A stretch of 64,000 bases of DNA, from contig NZ_JACDXT010000049.1 in assembly GCF_016464015.1 (NCBI RefSeq), positions 123,103-187,102 of the forward strand. Direction: 5' to 3'. The notes under the pieces were generated by a model. That model was given only the letters and a program-made list of their open reading frames with translations. It did no database searches and had not been told where the DNA came from. Below, piece after piece: positions 35,653 through 45,764 of the stretch. Each line of letters starts with the position of its first letter. Position 1 is the first letter of the stretch. The translations under genes were made by a program, and so were the position numbers. The DNA is from Psychrobacter sp. bablab_jr014 (GTDB lineage: Bacteria > Pseudomonadota > Gammaproteobacteria > Pseudomonadales > Moraxellaceae).

Positions 35653-36939
35653 TTATTTAATAATCTGCAAACATTGCCCTGAATGGTACAGTGTCAAGCC
35701 AACTTCAGTCATGATGGATTTAAGCTTGGGCATAGTGACTTTGCATTCTTCTAAGGTTTTAAACGGTAGCGGAATGCTGTCACGATTGCCTGTCAAAATA
35801 TAATCGGCAAAGCACTTGCCCATCATCGTCCCTGTGGTGATACCGCGTCCATTATAAGCGGTAGCGGTCACAATGCCTTCGTCAGGCTCTAATACGCGAA
35901 AGATATGGTCTTGGGTAAAGCCAAAATTACCACTCCACTCGTACTGCCAGTTAAATGCAGGCAAGTCAGGATAATAGCTCTTTTGTACAAGGTTCGCCCA
36001 CGACTTATAAAAGGCCGCAGGCTTATAAGCGCGTGCGCCGACCGTTCCCAGTAGCAAGCGATCATCCTTATCACGGCGGATACTCGATAGCGCAAGACGG
36101 GTGTCCCAAGCGCCTTGGCGATGGGGCAAAATACGCGCTGCTGCTTCACCACTCAAAGGCTCAGAGGCGATTTGGTAATAAGAAACCAGATAAAAGGTTT
36201 TATTCACCTCTGTCCACTCGCCTTCGGTATAGGCGTTGGTCGCAATAATGACGCGCTCCGCGCTCACCTGAGCACGATGAGTGACCGCATGCCACTCACC
36301 ATCGATTTTTTGTAAGCGCTGGACGGGTGACTGCCCATAGATGGTCACACCAAGGCTGGTAGCGACTTTTGCCAGCCCGCGTACATAGGCCATTGGGTTT
36401 AATGTGCCCGCCCGATTATCGAGCAACGCCTTGTTAATACTGGTCGTGCCACAATACTCATGACAGCGTGCGCCTGTTAAGACTTCAACATCCACGCCGC
36501 GACGGCTCAATTGCTCATAACGAATATCAACATCTTGTTCGCCCTTGGCGTTATGGCCCATGTGCAAATTGCCTGCATTGGTCGCTTGGGCGTCGATGTT
36601 GTAGCGCTCAATTAAATCAAATACCAGCTTGGGCGCGGCGCCTAGGGCAGCGGTCAGACGCTCGCCGTCTGTGTCGCCCAGTTCAGCGTTTAAGTCATCA
36701 GGACGCGCCCATGTGCCTGCATTGACCAAGCCCACGCTTTTACCTGAGCCGCCACTACCGATGGTATTGCCTTCTAATACCACGACGCGAACGCCTTTTT
36801 CAGCCAAATGAATGGCCGCTGACAATCCTGTATAGCCGCCGCCGATGATACAAACCTGAGCGCTGGTATCGGTGCTAAGTGGCTCATAGTGTGGTGCTGC
36901 GGGCGCGGTGATGTCCCATAAACAGTGCCTTTGCAACAT
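35653..36939 (-). CDS. amaA: L-pipecolate oxidase
   Basis: FAD enzyme that oxidises L-pipecolate to piperideine-6-carboxylate (2-aminoadipate 6-semialdehyde) in the D-lysine/pipecolate route of Pseudomonas putida. 428 residues from the ATG at 36939, chosen for GGAGGG upstream; the frame to 36984 adds 15 unlikely residues. Visible: GGGYTGLSAAIHLAEKG FAD motif, GGSGKSVGLVNAGTWARPDD, NGRGITTGT and the C-terminal LYHSGQCLQ, all strongly resembling P. putida AmaA as I recall it. General glycine-oxidase-like enzymes lack these segments. Confidence 0.85.
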   Translation of the reverse strand: MLQRHCLWDITAPAAPHYEPLSTDTSAQVCIIGGGYTGLSAAIHLAEKGVRVVVLEGNTIGSGGSGKSVGLVNAGTWARPDDLNAELGDTDGERLTAALGAAPKLVFDLIERYNIDAQATNAGNLHMGHNAKGEQDVDIRYEQLSRRGVDVEVLTGARCHEYCGTTSINKALLDNRAGTLNPMAYVRGLAKVATSLGVTIYGQSPVQRLQKIDGEWHAVTHRAQVSAERVIIATNAYTEGEWTEVNKTFYLVSYYQIASEPLSGEAAARILPHRQGAWDTRLALSSIRRDKDDRLLLGTVGARAYKPAAFYKSWANLVQKSYYPDLPAFNWQYEWSGNFGFTQDHIFRVLEPDEGIVTATAYNGRGITTGTMMGKCFADYILTGNRDSIPLPFKTLEECKVTMPKLKSIMTEVGLTLYHSGQCLQIIK

Positions 36940-37038
36940 ATCGTGCCCTCCTTTGTGCAGACGAAAGTGTTGACGGTGGGTCACTAGGATGGTGACCCAC
37001 TATAGTGAGAATAAATACAATAATTAGAGATGGCGTGC

Positions 37039-38526
37039 TTAAACCTTTTCGGCAGAAACCGCGTTGTCAACCATTTCCGTACGGTAAGCGGCTGTGTCTT
37101 CTTCGGCTTCTTTTGGCGTGAACTTACCCAAAAATGCCCATAACAGACCAAATAAAGGCGATAACCAGCAAGCGAAAGCGAATGGTGCATAAGCCAAGGT
37201 TGCGATACCCAGCGTTGCTGCCACAAAGCTACCACCCATGTTCCATGGAATCAGCGGCGATAACAGCGTGCCACTGTCTTCGATAGAGCGCGTTAATGTG
37301 GTGCGCTTGTAGCCCATTTCTTGATATTTGTCTTTTAAGAGTCGTGCTGGCAAGACCAAGGTAGTGTACACATCACCAATGATCGTACCGACGCCAATCA
37401 CGCTGGTATAGCTGGTAAGAATCAAGCCGATGCGTGACTTTACTAGGCTCTTGATTTTGTTCATGATGGCGTTTAGCGTGCCGTAATGCTCTAGTGAGCC
37501 AACAAAACCCAGCGCAAAAATAGTCAACGTCACCACCCACGTCATTGACATGACGCCGCCTTTTGACAGCAGCTGATCCACGACCTCTGAGCCTGTTTCA
37601 CTGACAAAACCGTTTTGTAACACGGTGAAGATTTCGTTGACGCCCACGCCTTGCATAAAGAACGCGACAAGTGACGCCACCACCACACCGCTTAGTACCG
37701 TTGGAATGGCGGGCATTTTCATGACCGCAGCACCAACCACCACGACCGCAGGTAATAGCGTCCATAAACTGATGGTGTAGTTGTCTAATAACGTGCTTTG
37801 TAGCACCTGAACAACAGACATATCAATATTGTCGCTGCCGTAGCTCATACCAATCCATGCGTAGATAATCAATGCGGTGACCATTGCTGGTACGGTGGTT
37901 GGCAGCATGCCTTGAATATGCTCCCACAAGTCCACACCTGCGGCGGCGGGCGTTAGGTTGGTGGTATCAGACAGTGGTGACATCTTGTCACCAAAAAACG
38001 CGCCCGACACAATCGCGCCGCCTGTCAAATAGGCAGGGATACCAAGACCAACACCGATACCCATCATCGCCAGACCAACCGTACCGACCGTACCCCACGA
38101 CGTCCCTGTCGCAACGGAAATGATGGCACAAATGATACAAACGGAGACTAAAAACGATGAGGGTGAAAAGATACTAAAACCGTAATACAAGATGGTCGGT
38201 ACAGTCCCTGCGATAATCCATGAGCCGATGAGCATACCCACGCCCATCAAAATCAAAATCGCGGGCAAACCGATTTTAATCACCTTTAAAAAACGATCTT
38301 CCATACCCTGCCAGTTGCGACCACGCAGCTTGACGAACAACCCTGTCAATAAAATACCGCAGGCAAGTGGAATGTGCGGGGTAAAGTCTTTAAACACAAA
38401 GAACTGCACCATAAGGATAATGGCGGTCAATACCAAAGGCGCGATATCAAGTAAAAAATTGGATGAGGCGTTAGACGAGTCGTAGTCGTCATCAGGGTTT
38501 GAGGGGGCTTCGTTAATCATAGACAC
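37039..38526 (-). CDS. NhaC-family Na+/H+ antiporter-like transporter
   Basis: 495 residues, about a dozen membrane helices. SVATGTSWGTVGTVGLAMMG and GAFFGDKMSPLSDTTNL are NhaC signatures. Placed between amaA and amaB in the same direction, so it is likely the uptake system for lysine or pipecolate rather than a pH-homeostasis antiporter; NhaC-type proteins have been proposed as lysine transporters elsewhere (LysW). That assignment is inference. Confidence 0.82.
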   Translation of the reverse strand: MSMINEAPSNPDDDYDSSNASSNFLLDIAPLVLTAIILMVQFFVFKDFTPHIPLACGILLTGLFVKLRGRNWQGMEDRFLKVIKIGLPAILILMGVGMLIGSWIIAGTVPTILYYGFSIFSPSSFLVSVCIICAIISVATGTSWGTVGTVGLAMMGIGVGLGIPAYLTGGAIVSGAFFGDKMSPLSDTTNLTPAAAGVDLWEHIQGMLPTTVPAMVTALIIYAWIGMSYGSDNIDMSVVQVLQSTLLDNYTISLWTLLPAVVVVGAAVMKMPAIPTVLSGVVVASLVAFFMQGVGVNEIFTVLQNGFVSETGSEVVDQLLSKGGVMSMTWVVTLTIFALGFVGSLEHYGTLNAIMNKIKSLVKSRIGLILTSYTSVIGVGTIIGDVYTTLVLPARLLKDKYQEMGYKRTTLTRSIEDSGTLLSPLIPWNMGGSFVAATLGIATLAYAPFAFACWLSPLFGLLWAFLGKFTPKEAEEDTAAYRTEMVDNAVSAEKV

Positions 38527-38692
38527 TTACCTTCCTTAGTAGTGGCTTATTGGATGCTTATTATCGCTGTAGCGTATAAGCCGTCTAAATTTCCTTTTAT
38601 GTTCCTTGTTACCAGTAACTCAAGCGCGCCCCATGCTGGGATAAGACGCGCCGTCTCTTGTGTGCTTTAAAAAGTTTTACACTCTCAGATGA

Positions 38693-40189
38693 TTAACCGA
38701 AGTTAATACCCTGCGCGAGCGGTAGCTCTTTTGAGTAATTGATGGTATTGGTCTGACGACGCATGTAGTTTTTCCAAGCATCTGAGCCTGATTCACGACC
38801 GCCGCCTGTCTCTTTTTCGCCGCCGAACGCGCCACCAATCTCAGCGCCACTGGTGCCGATGTTCACGTTGGCGATACCGCAATCACTACCACGGTCACTT
38901 AAGAACACTTCAGCTTCGCGGATATCATTGGTGAAGATACATGAGGACAGACCTTGTGGTACGTCATTTTGCATGGCAAGCGCGTCATCAAAATCACGGT
39001 AGGTCATGACATATAAAATCGGGGCAAAGGTCTCATTGCGCGCCACGTCGTTTTGCTCATCGAGTTCAACAATGGCGGGCTTGACATAATAAGCATCAGG
39101 ATATTTGTCTGCGAGGACACGCTCGCCGCCAGTGACGCTACCGCCTGAATCTTTGGCATTTTTGAGCGCGGTTTGCATGGTGTCAAAGCTGTCTTTGTCA
39201 ATCAGTGGGCCAACCAAATTGCCCTCTAGCGGATGACCGATGGTCACGGTTTCATAAGCGGCTTTGACGCGAGGTAGAATGTCGGCTTTGACCGACTCAT
39301 GCACGAACAGACGGCGTAAGGTAGTGCAGCGCTGGCCTGCGGTACCGACGGCTGAGAACAGAATGCCGCGCAGTGCCAAGTCCAAATCTGCACTTGGGGT
39401 CAAAATCATGGCGTTGTTACCACCAAGCTCTAGCAAGCATTTGCCAAAACGTTCAGCAACCTTAGGCCCAACCGTACGCCCCATGCGGGTGCTGCCAGTT
39501 GCACTGATTAGTGCCACGTCTTTATTTTCAACCAGCGCATTACCCACTTCGGTTTTGCCTAGAATCACTTGTGATAGATGCGCTGGCGCGTCACCGAATT
39601 TTTTAAGCGCTTTTTCAAATAATGCTTGGCACGCGATAGCGGTCAGTGGGGTTTTTTCTGATGGCTTCCAGATAACAGGGTTACCACAGACGATAGCAAG
39701 TGCGGTGTTCCATGACCAAACGGCAACAGGGAAGTTAAAGGCAGAGATGACGCCAATCACGCCAAGCGGATGCCATGTCTCACGCATGTGGTGACCTGGG
39801 CGCTCTGAAGCGATGGTTAGGCCGTACAGCTGACGCGATAGACCGACCGCGAAGTCACAAATATCAATCATCTCTTGGACTTCGCCAAGGCCTTCTTCTT
39901 TGATTTTGCCTGCTTCTAGTGATACCAGCGCACCAAGCTCGTCTTTGTGCTCACGCAATACCTCACCCAAAATACGGATCAGCTCACCGCGCTTTGGCGC
40001 AGGAATGGTACGCCATGCGTTAAAAGCGCTCTTAGCATTGCTCACGGCTGTCTGCACATCGTCGGTGCTGTGTAGCGTTACGTGACCAATCACGCTACCA
40101 TCGGTTGGTGTGTGTACGGCAAAGTCGCCGTTTTGGTATTGGTCGTCTTTAACACCCATGGCGGTCATGTATTGCTGAATCATAGTCAT
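38693..40189 (-). CDS. amaB: L-aminoadipate-semialdehyde dehydrogenase
   Basis: ALDH7-family NAD(P)-dependent dehydrogenase forming 2-aminoadipate. 498 residues. Catalytic Cys in GTAGQRCTTLRR (near residue 300), general-base Glu in LELGGNNAM, cofactor loop SATGSTRMGR. ALDH7 members act on aminoadipate semialdehyde (AmaB, antiquitin). Neighbours amaA and hglS make this specific assignment strong. Start could also be the third codon ATG. Confidence 0.87.
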   Translation of the reverse strand: MTMIQQYMTAMGVKDDQYQNGDFAVHTPTDGSVIGHVTLHSTDDVQTAVSNAKSAFNAWRTIPAPKRGELIRILGEVLREHKDELGALVSLEAGKIKEEGLGEVQEMIDICDFAVGLSRQLYGLTIASERPGHHMRETWHPLGVIGVISAFNFPVAVWSWNTALAIVCGNPVIWKPSEKTPLTAIACQALFEKALKKFGDAPAHLSQVILGKTEVGNALVENKDVALISATGSTRMGRTVGPKVAERFGKCLLELGGNNAMILTPSADLDLALRGILFSAVGTAGQRCTTLRRLFVHESVKADILPRVKAAYETVTIGHPLEGNLVGPLIDKDSFDTMQTALKNAKDSGGSVTGGERVLADKYPDAYYVKPAIVELDEQNDVARNETFAPILYVMTYRDFDDALAMQNDVPQGLSSCIFTNDIREAEVFLSDRGSDCGIANVNIGTSGAEIGGAFGGEKETGGGRESGSDAWKNYMRRQTNTINYSKELPLAQGINFG

Positions 40190-40366
40190 TCCTTTTGTTG
40201 TATGTGATAAATTTGCTTCCTTAAGACATTTATTAAATTACCGTGCTGTCTACAGCGTTGCAAAATAATTAAATTCTTACGGGCATTCCTTTTCGGAATA
40301 GCAAACTTTGTTTTATAAAATAAAGAGTTTTAAATATTTGTATTTTCGATTATCAAGGATAGCGTG

Positions 40367-41848
40367 TTAAGACAGCTCGGTCTTAGGTCTACGCTGTGTA
40401 AAACTTTGCAAGGCTTGCAAACTTTGGGTTAAGCTCTGCCGCTGCATATCGGTGTACAGCGCCATCTCGTCATAGACTGCAGCGCCTAGCGCCTGTTCAA
40501 ACTCGTCTTTATTGGACGTGCCTGCATAGTCACTGGGTTTGTCTTCTTGCAAGTTAGACTGAAAAATACCTGCCGCACTCACGGGCAAAAAGTCTTCATA
40601 AACAATAGGCTCAATACGCAAAACACCTTGTCGAATCAGCTGACTTAAGTCGTCTTGATTGAGCGTTTTGGGATCACTCGTTATCAGCGCTAGCGTACGC
40701 TCTGACGTATCTTGTTCCAACCCATCACACACGGGCTGATAATAAAAATACGCCAGCGCCTCATCATGCAGTGTCTGATAATCATCAGGAAATGCGCTAA
40801 AGGCAGCGCTGAGCAGCTTCATGTACTTGGCGGCATTGTCTTCGTTGGGCGTAGCACCCAAGTCGTTACGTGCTTGCGCCAATAGTTCGTCGTAAAGCGC
40901 GCGCCCTTTGGCGGTTAAGGCGACACCGCGCTGCTCAATCTCGCCAAAGCGTGCGCTATGCTCGCCCGCTTCATACGTGCCATCTGCTTTGCGAAAGTTC
41001 ACGGATTCTTGCAGCGCTTTAAAACTGGTCTGACGCAGTAAAATTGGGCAGTGACGCGGTGGTGGCCCTTCGATAATGGCTTTGGGCGGAATACCACGCT
41101 CAGCCATGCCTTGCTGCACGGCATCAATATCCAGTGTTCTTGGGGTTAAGTGGTTGATGTGTGGCCCTTTAAAGCCCACCACATCGGCAATCAAGCGATG
41201 CTGGTCAGACAGCTGCTGGTATAAGGTCTTTGAAATCGGTGTGTCTTTGTGCCAGCGAAAGGTCTCAAGCGCGGCTTGCACAAAACGCGCACTGTCTGCC
41301 GCACCAAGGCCGCCGTCGCGCTCAAATTGCTCAATCAAGGCAATGGCTTCATCAGTAAAGATATGACGCGCTGACAAAGCCTCTTCGGCTGCCGCACGTA
41401 ACGCCTCATCATCAATCAAATCAAGACGCAATAATGAGGTAAACACCCGAAATGGGCTTTGGTTCAATGACGCCGAGTCAAGCGCCCGAAAGGCCGTTGA
41501 ATGTACAGGCACAGAGGCAGGCGCTAAATCGTAATAACCCACAGGATGCATCCCCATGACCGCAAACAGACGACGCATCATCGCAAGCTCGTTTGCTGTA
41601 CCCAAACGGATTGCGCCATGACGCTCCATGTCGAGGCGTGGTAGCTCGCCTGTATGCGCCAGCTGTGCGGCAAGCAATGTATCTTTTTCTAACGTCGCTT
41701 TATTAACATCGGCAACCAGCGTGAGCAGGTCTTGATATAGCGGCACTTCGTTTTGGTACATATCCGACATGGCGACAGAAAAGGCGTGACGGATGGTGTC
41801 ACTCCTGACAAAGCCATTGTGAGCGGTAGTCGTGCTTTCACGGGTCAT
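40367..41848 (-). CDS. hglS: 2-Oxoadipate dioxygenase/decarboxylase (DUF1338)
   Basis: 493 residues; the VOC-like Fe(II) enzyme that converts 2-oxoadipate to D-2-hydroxyglutarate and CO2 in P. putida lysine catabolism (HglS; E. coli YdcJ is a relative). Family blocks seen: AHTGELPRLDMERHGAIRLGT with a metal-type His, GPHINHLTPRTLDID with conserved His, and QRGVALTAKGRALYDELL. The C-terminal YEDFLPVSAAGIFQSNL is typical. It links the aminotransferase (41915) and the later TCA-entry steps. Confidence 0.87.
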   Translation of the reverse strand: MTRESTTTAHNGFVRSDTIRHAFSVAMSDMYQNEVPLYQDLLTLVADVNKATLEKDTLLAAQLAHTGELPRLDMERHGAIRLGTANELAMMRRLFAVMGMHPVGYYDLAPASVPVHSTAFRALDSASLNQSPFRVFTSLLRLDLIDDEALRAAAEEALSARHIFTDEAIALIEQFERDGGLGAADSARFVQAALETFRWHKDTPISKTLYQQLSDQHRLIADVVGFKGPHINHLTPRTLDIDAVQQGMAERGIPPKAIIEGPPPRHCPILLRQTSFKALQESVNFRKADGTYEAGEHSARFGEIEQRGVALTAKGRALYDELLAQARNDLGATPNEDNAAKYMKLLSAAFSAFPDDYQTLHDEALAYFYYQPVCDGLEQDTSERTLALITSDPKTLNQDDLSQLIRQGVLRIEPIVYEDFLPVSAAGIFQSNLQEDKPSDYAGTSNKDEFEQALGAAVYDEMALYTDMQRQSLTQSLQALQSFTQRRPKTELS

Positions 41849-41914
41849 TAGAATTCTCTCCGATAATGAGTGTCATAAACATAAGTTATAAAACAGGCAT
41901 AACACAGACGGCAC

Positions 41915-43339
41915 TTAGCCTGCCGCCAGCGTTTTTGCAGCAGTATTGTTATTAGATTCAGCGCTGGTAGGCTGCGTATTGGTTGGCTGGCTAAAATGCT
42001 TAGGAATGCTTTGCAGCACTTCTTTTAAGATATCTAGGCCGTGCTGCAACGTTTCAGGTTCAATCGTCAGTGGCGGCAGCAGGCGAATGATATGACGGTA
42101 TTTACCACTTGGCATCAGTAACAAACCACGCGCACGTGCTTCGGTCAAAATATGCGTCATGACTTGTGGATTCGTGCCCGCTTCCTTGTGACGCAGTTCA
42201 ATACCACGCATCGCACCGACACCTGTGAGGCCATGTAGCCAAGGCGAGAGATTCTCAGCTTGCCAAGTAGATACGCTCGTTTCAATCACATCGCTATAAT
42301 GCTGGGCGTTTTCCCACGTGGTAGCGTCTGCCATGATGTCAAAGGTGGCATTTGCTGCTGCGCAGGCGACAGGGTTACCCGAATAAGTCCCACCCAGACT
42401 GCCCTTTGGTAAGTCATTCATCAAGTCATCAGTGCCGATGACCGCGCCCAGCGGCAACCCGCCAGCGATACTTTTACCGAGCAATAGTAAATCAGGATTG
42501 ACACCCAAATGCATAAAGGCAAAGGGCACGCCTGTACGACCATAGCCCGATTGAATCTCGTCCATAATCAACACAATACCGTGCTCATCGCAAAACGCGC
42601 GCAGATATTGGGCAAAGCTTGGGGAGAGACGCTGAAAGCCGCCCTCGCCTTGAATCGGCTCTACAATAAATGCGCCAATATTGTCGACATCGGTCTCAAT
42701 CTCAAACAGGCGGGTCAGCGCAGCCATCGCTTGCTGGTCACTGACGGTATTGTCTGGGCTGGGAAAAGGAATATGATAAACAGCGCTCGATAATGGTCCA
42801 AGGCCGCGCTTATAAGGGGCAACCTTGCCATTAAGATTGACTGCCGCAAGCGTACGCCCATGAAAGCCGCCATCAAACGCAATCACCCCGACACGCTTGG
42901 TTTTTAGGCGCGCGATTTTTAGGGCGTTTTCGGTGGCTTCTGCACCAGAATTGGTGAGCATACCTGATAAGGCAACGGCTTTTGCGTGCGGTTCGCTGTC
43001 AAAATCAGCGATGGCTTGCGGGCTTAAGGCGGCTGGGGCTTTATTGGTATTGACCGCATGCATACTGGCAGCGACCCACTGGCACAGACGCGGCATGAGG
43101 GTTTGATACGGTAGGTGGCCTGCGGCATTGTACGCATAATGGGTTAATAACTGGGCTTGCTTGGTAATCGCCTCAACGATTTTAGGCTGACAATGACCAA
43201 AGTTTAAAACACCAATACCGCCGACAAAGTCGATATAGCTTTTATTATTCGTATCCCAAACGCATGCATTCTTGCCATGCGTCAGAGTAATAGGATGTAC
43301 CATGGTAAAGGCATTAGTCACTTGATAACGTGTGTTCAT
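41915..43339 (-). CDS. Class III aminotransferase (2-aminoadipate transaminase candidate)
   Basis: PLP-dependent omega-aminotransferase fold, 474 residues. The PLP lysine is in LLLGKSIAGGLPLGAVIG, the Asp motif in IMDEIQSGYGRTG. By family it could act on 4-aminobutyrate, lysine or 5-aminovalerate; next to hglS the missing step is 2-aminoadipate to 2-oxoadipate, done in P. putida by a class III enzyme. A serine/threonine/asparagine-rich tail of about 20 residues follows the core. Confidence 0.82.
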   Translation of the reverse strand: MNTRYQVTNAFTMVHPITLTHGKNACVWDTNNKSYIDFVGGIGVLNFGHCQPKIVEAITKQAQLLTHYAYNAAGHLPYQTLMPRLCQWVAASMHAVNTNKAPAALSPQAIADFDSEPHAKAVALSGMLTNSGAEATENALKIARLKTKRVGVIAFDGGFHGRTLAAVNLNGKVAPYKRGLGPLSSAVYHIPFPSPDNTVSDQQAMAALTRLFEIETDVDNIGAFIVEPIQGEGGFQRLSPSFAQYLRAFCDEHGIVLIMDEIQSGYGRTGVPFAFMHLGVNPDLLLLGKSIAGGLPLGAVIGTDDLMNDLPKGSLGGTYSGNPVACAAANATFDIMADATTWENAQHYSDVIETSVSTWQAENLSPWLHGLTGVGAMRGIELRHKEAGTNPQVMTHILTEARARGLLLMPSGKYRHIIRLLPPLTIEPETLQHGLDILKEVLQSIPKHFSQPTNTQPTSAESNNNTAAKTLAAG

Positions 43340-43468
43340 GAAAGTCTCTCGTCCTTGAATCAGACTTTCATTTCAACAAATGCCTTGTCATGCCGCAAAC
43401 GAATAAAAGTTGGTCTGGCATTCCTTTTGCTCATTGGCTTTTGGCAATGACCTGCAGTAGTCAATCCA

Positions 43469-44428
43469 TTAGGGCGCTACGGCATCATCAACAGAGCACT
43501 CGGCCTTTTCAATGGCATGTTTAATCCAATCGACCATTACTTTGGTCTTGTGTGTGCGCTCTAAGGATAATGGATAGGCCATGTAATACGCACAGCGCCC
43601 TTTTGACGCAAACTCCCAGACTTGTACCAGCGTCCCCGCTGCCAGTTCAGGCGCAACCAAACGCTGGGGCACTAAGGCAATGCCATAGCCGTTTAGCGCT
43701 GCGGCAATACAAGCATGAAATGTGTCAAAACGTGGGCCGACAAACGTACCATCAATACTGATGTCTTGCTGTTTAAAATACTCATACCATGCACTTGGAC
43801 GCGAGTCGATATGCAGTAGCGTGGTATTTTGGGCGCGCGCTTCGGTTAATGGCTGATCGCTGATGTCCTTATTTAGCAGATAATCAGGGTGACACACTGC
43901 AATACAGTATTCATCAAAGAGTTTTACCGCTTCCATACTGTTCCAAATACCATCACCGTATAAAAACGCAATATCTACCTTTTGATCTTCAAAAAAGAAG
44001 GGCGCAGGCTGCTCTTTGACATTAAGACGTATCAGCGGATACGCCTCATCAAAGCCCTTTAAGGTTGGAATGAGCCAGCGAGAACACAAGGTTGGGTGCG
44101 AAACGATGTTTAGAATTTCAGTGTTGTCACTATGCGACATCAGGCTCGTGGTTGCAGTCTCAATATGCTTTAGGATATTGAGCACCTCTAAGTAATAAGC
44201 CTTGCCCGCAGGTGTCAATGAGATGCGCTGTGAGGTGCGGTAAAACAGCGTGATATTAAGCATTTCTTCAAGCTGTGCGACCTGTTTACTAATCGCGCTT
44301 TGGGTCATGTGCAGCTCGGCGGCAGCATTGGTAAAGCTTAGGTGGCGCGCGGCTGTCTCAAAGCATTGTAGCGCAGTGGTTGAGGGATAACGGCGAAAAG
44401 ACAAAGAAGGCGCAGTATTGGTCGTCAT
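43469..44428 (-). CDS. LysR-family regulator (GcvA-like)
   Basis: 319 residues. N-terminal helix-turn-helix LSFTNAAAELHMTQSAISKQVAQLE (about residues 30-54), then a periplasmic-binding-protein-like effector domain with GYGIALVPQRLVAPEL. It is directly upstream of the aminotransferase gene in the same direction, so it probably activates the lysine/pipecolate genes; the inducer cannot be read. Confidence 0.85.
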   Translation of the reverse strand: MTTNTAPSLSFRRYPSTTALQCFETAARHLSFTNAAAELHMTQSAISKQVAQLEEMLNITLFYRTSQRISLTPAGKAYYLEVLNILKHIETATTSLMSHSDNTEILNIVSHPTLCSRWLIPTLKGFDEAYPLIRLNVKEQPAPFFFEDQKVDIAFLYGDGIWNSMEAVKLFDEYCIAVCHPDYLLNKDISDQPLTEARAQNTTLLHIDSRPSAWYEYFKQQDISIDGTFVGPRFDTFHACIAAALNGYGIALVPQRLVAPELAAGTLVQVWEFASKGRCAYYMAYPLSLERTHKTKVMVDWIKHAIEKAECSVDDAVAP

Positions 44429-44762
44429 AGGTCACAAATCAAAAAACAAGAACAAAGAAAAGGGCGCACACGATGACGCCCCACTACCCTAAGCATATAC
44501 GTTAAGTCAGTCGTACACAATACGCGTACGACCTTCATTTTGGGATTGCTAGTGGGTATGCTGATTATCTGTAAGAAGCGTTAAATAGCCTACTTTTACG
44601 GCTGTATAGACGTGCCTTATCAGCGCAATTATGCAACATAACCGCCACGATAGGCAGCAGCCAGCTACGCTATCATGACACCTTGCTTTAAACGCTACTG
44701 CCCAACCTATCGCTCGATCAATACAGCCATAATAAGAATAAGAAAGATAAGGATTCACCCTG
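44429..44762. other. Intergenic region, LysR gene to PAP2 gene
   Basis: No gene supported. Contains a GGGCG/CGCCC hairpin (about 44462-44482) and a 7-bp inverted repeat GTCGTAC/GTACGAC around 44510-44533. These may be divergent promoter elements. Confidence 0.45.
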
Positions 44763-45761
44763 ATGTTCGCGCTATTACAAGAAAACCCTCAGCTCGCCAG
44801 CCTCGGTGCAGCGATGATTGTCGTATTGCTGGTACTCGCGCTGATAGAGACAGTGGCGGTTCGTTATGGCGAAAGGGTATTAAAGCGCATTTGGCATTAT
44901 ATAGAGGTGACGCGCTATCATTTATTACAGCAGCCTTTAGTACTGCGTTTTATGACACGCCATCCTGTATTGGCGGGTTTTTTGGCTGCGCGTTTCCGGC
45001 GGCAGCATTTTTTTGGCTTAACCTTAACCACACTGGTGATTATAGGCGGCTATGTGCTCGCCCTGTACGCAGGCTTGGTCGAAGATGTGGTCGAAGCTGA
45101 TGCGATAGTGGCCTTTGACCATTATGTATCCGCGCACATGAGCGTACTGCGCAGCTCTCCTGTGATTGAGGGATTTATTGTCATTACCAGCTTGGGTGCG
45201 GCGGCGATTACTTGCCTCATCACTGTTTTAACCAGTATGGTTTGCGCCGTAATGCGTAAGCCGTATGTCATCGTTGGTCTGCTCATATCGACCATTGGCA
45301 GTACGTTGTTTTCGTTTTGGAGCAAGATATTATTCGCACGCGAGCGCCCGAGTGCGATTTTGTTAACTGAGCAGTCCTATTCGTTTCCCAGTGGGCACGC
45401 GACCATTAGCCTTGCGTTATATGGTTTTATTGCTTATATCGCCATACGTTTGGCGACCAACTTTTCACGGCAGGTGCGCTTGTTTTCACTGGGCGTTATC
45501 CTCTGTGTACTGGTGGGACTGAGCCGCATTGTGCTAAATGAGCATTACCTAAGCGATGTTTTGGGCGGGTTTTTGGTTGGTTCCTTATGGCTGGTTGTGG
45601 CGATTAGCGTGACCGAATGGCTGACCAGCCTCGGTAAAATCCATTGGCAACACACATGGCGCACCTCGGAGAAACTTTTGGTCGCAGCATGTCTTATCCT
45701 CACCGCTATCGCCAGTACGCTGTATGCGTATTTTCATTATATGCCGATGCTTGGCGCGTAG
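44763..45761 (+). CDS. PAP2-family membrane phosphatase
   Basis: 332 residues, six or so membrane helices. The three phosphatase signatures are present: KILFARERPS, SFPSGHATISL and SRIVLNEHYLSD, so the active site faces the periplasm. Likely dephosphorylates undecaprenyl diphosphate, phosphatidate or a lipid A intermediate. The long N-terminal extension (about 100 residues, two helices) resembles DedA-PAP2-like layouts but no DedA domain is seen. Confidence 0.85.
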   Translation: MFALLQENPQLASLGAAMIVVLLVLALIETVAVRYGERVLKRIWHYIEVTRYHLLQQPLVLRFMTRHPVLAGFLAARFRRQHFFGLTLTTLVIIGGYVLALYAGLVEDVVEADAIVAFDHYVSAHMSVLRSSPVIEGFIVITSLGAAAITCLITVLTSMVCAVMRKPYVIVGLLISTIGSTLFSFWSKILFARERPSAILLTEQSYSFPSGHATISLALYGFIAYIAIRLATNFSRQVRLFSLGVILCVLVGLSRIVLNEHYLSDVLGGFLVGSLWLVVAISVTEWLTSLGKIHWQHTWRTSEKLLVAACLILTAIASTLYAYFHYMPMLGA

Positions 45762-45764
45762 TTT

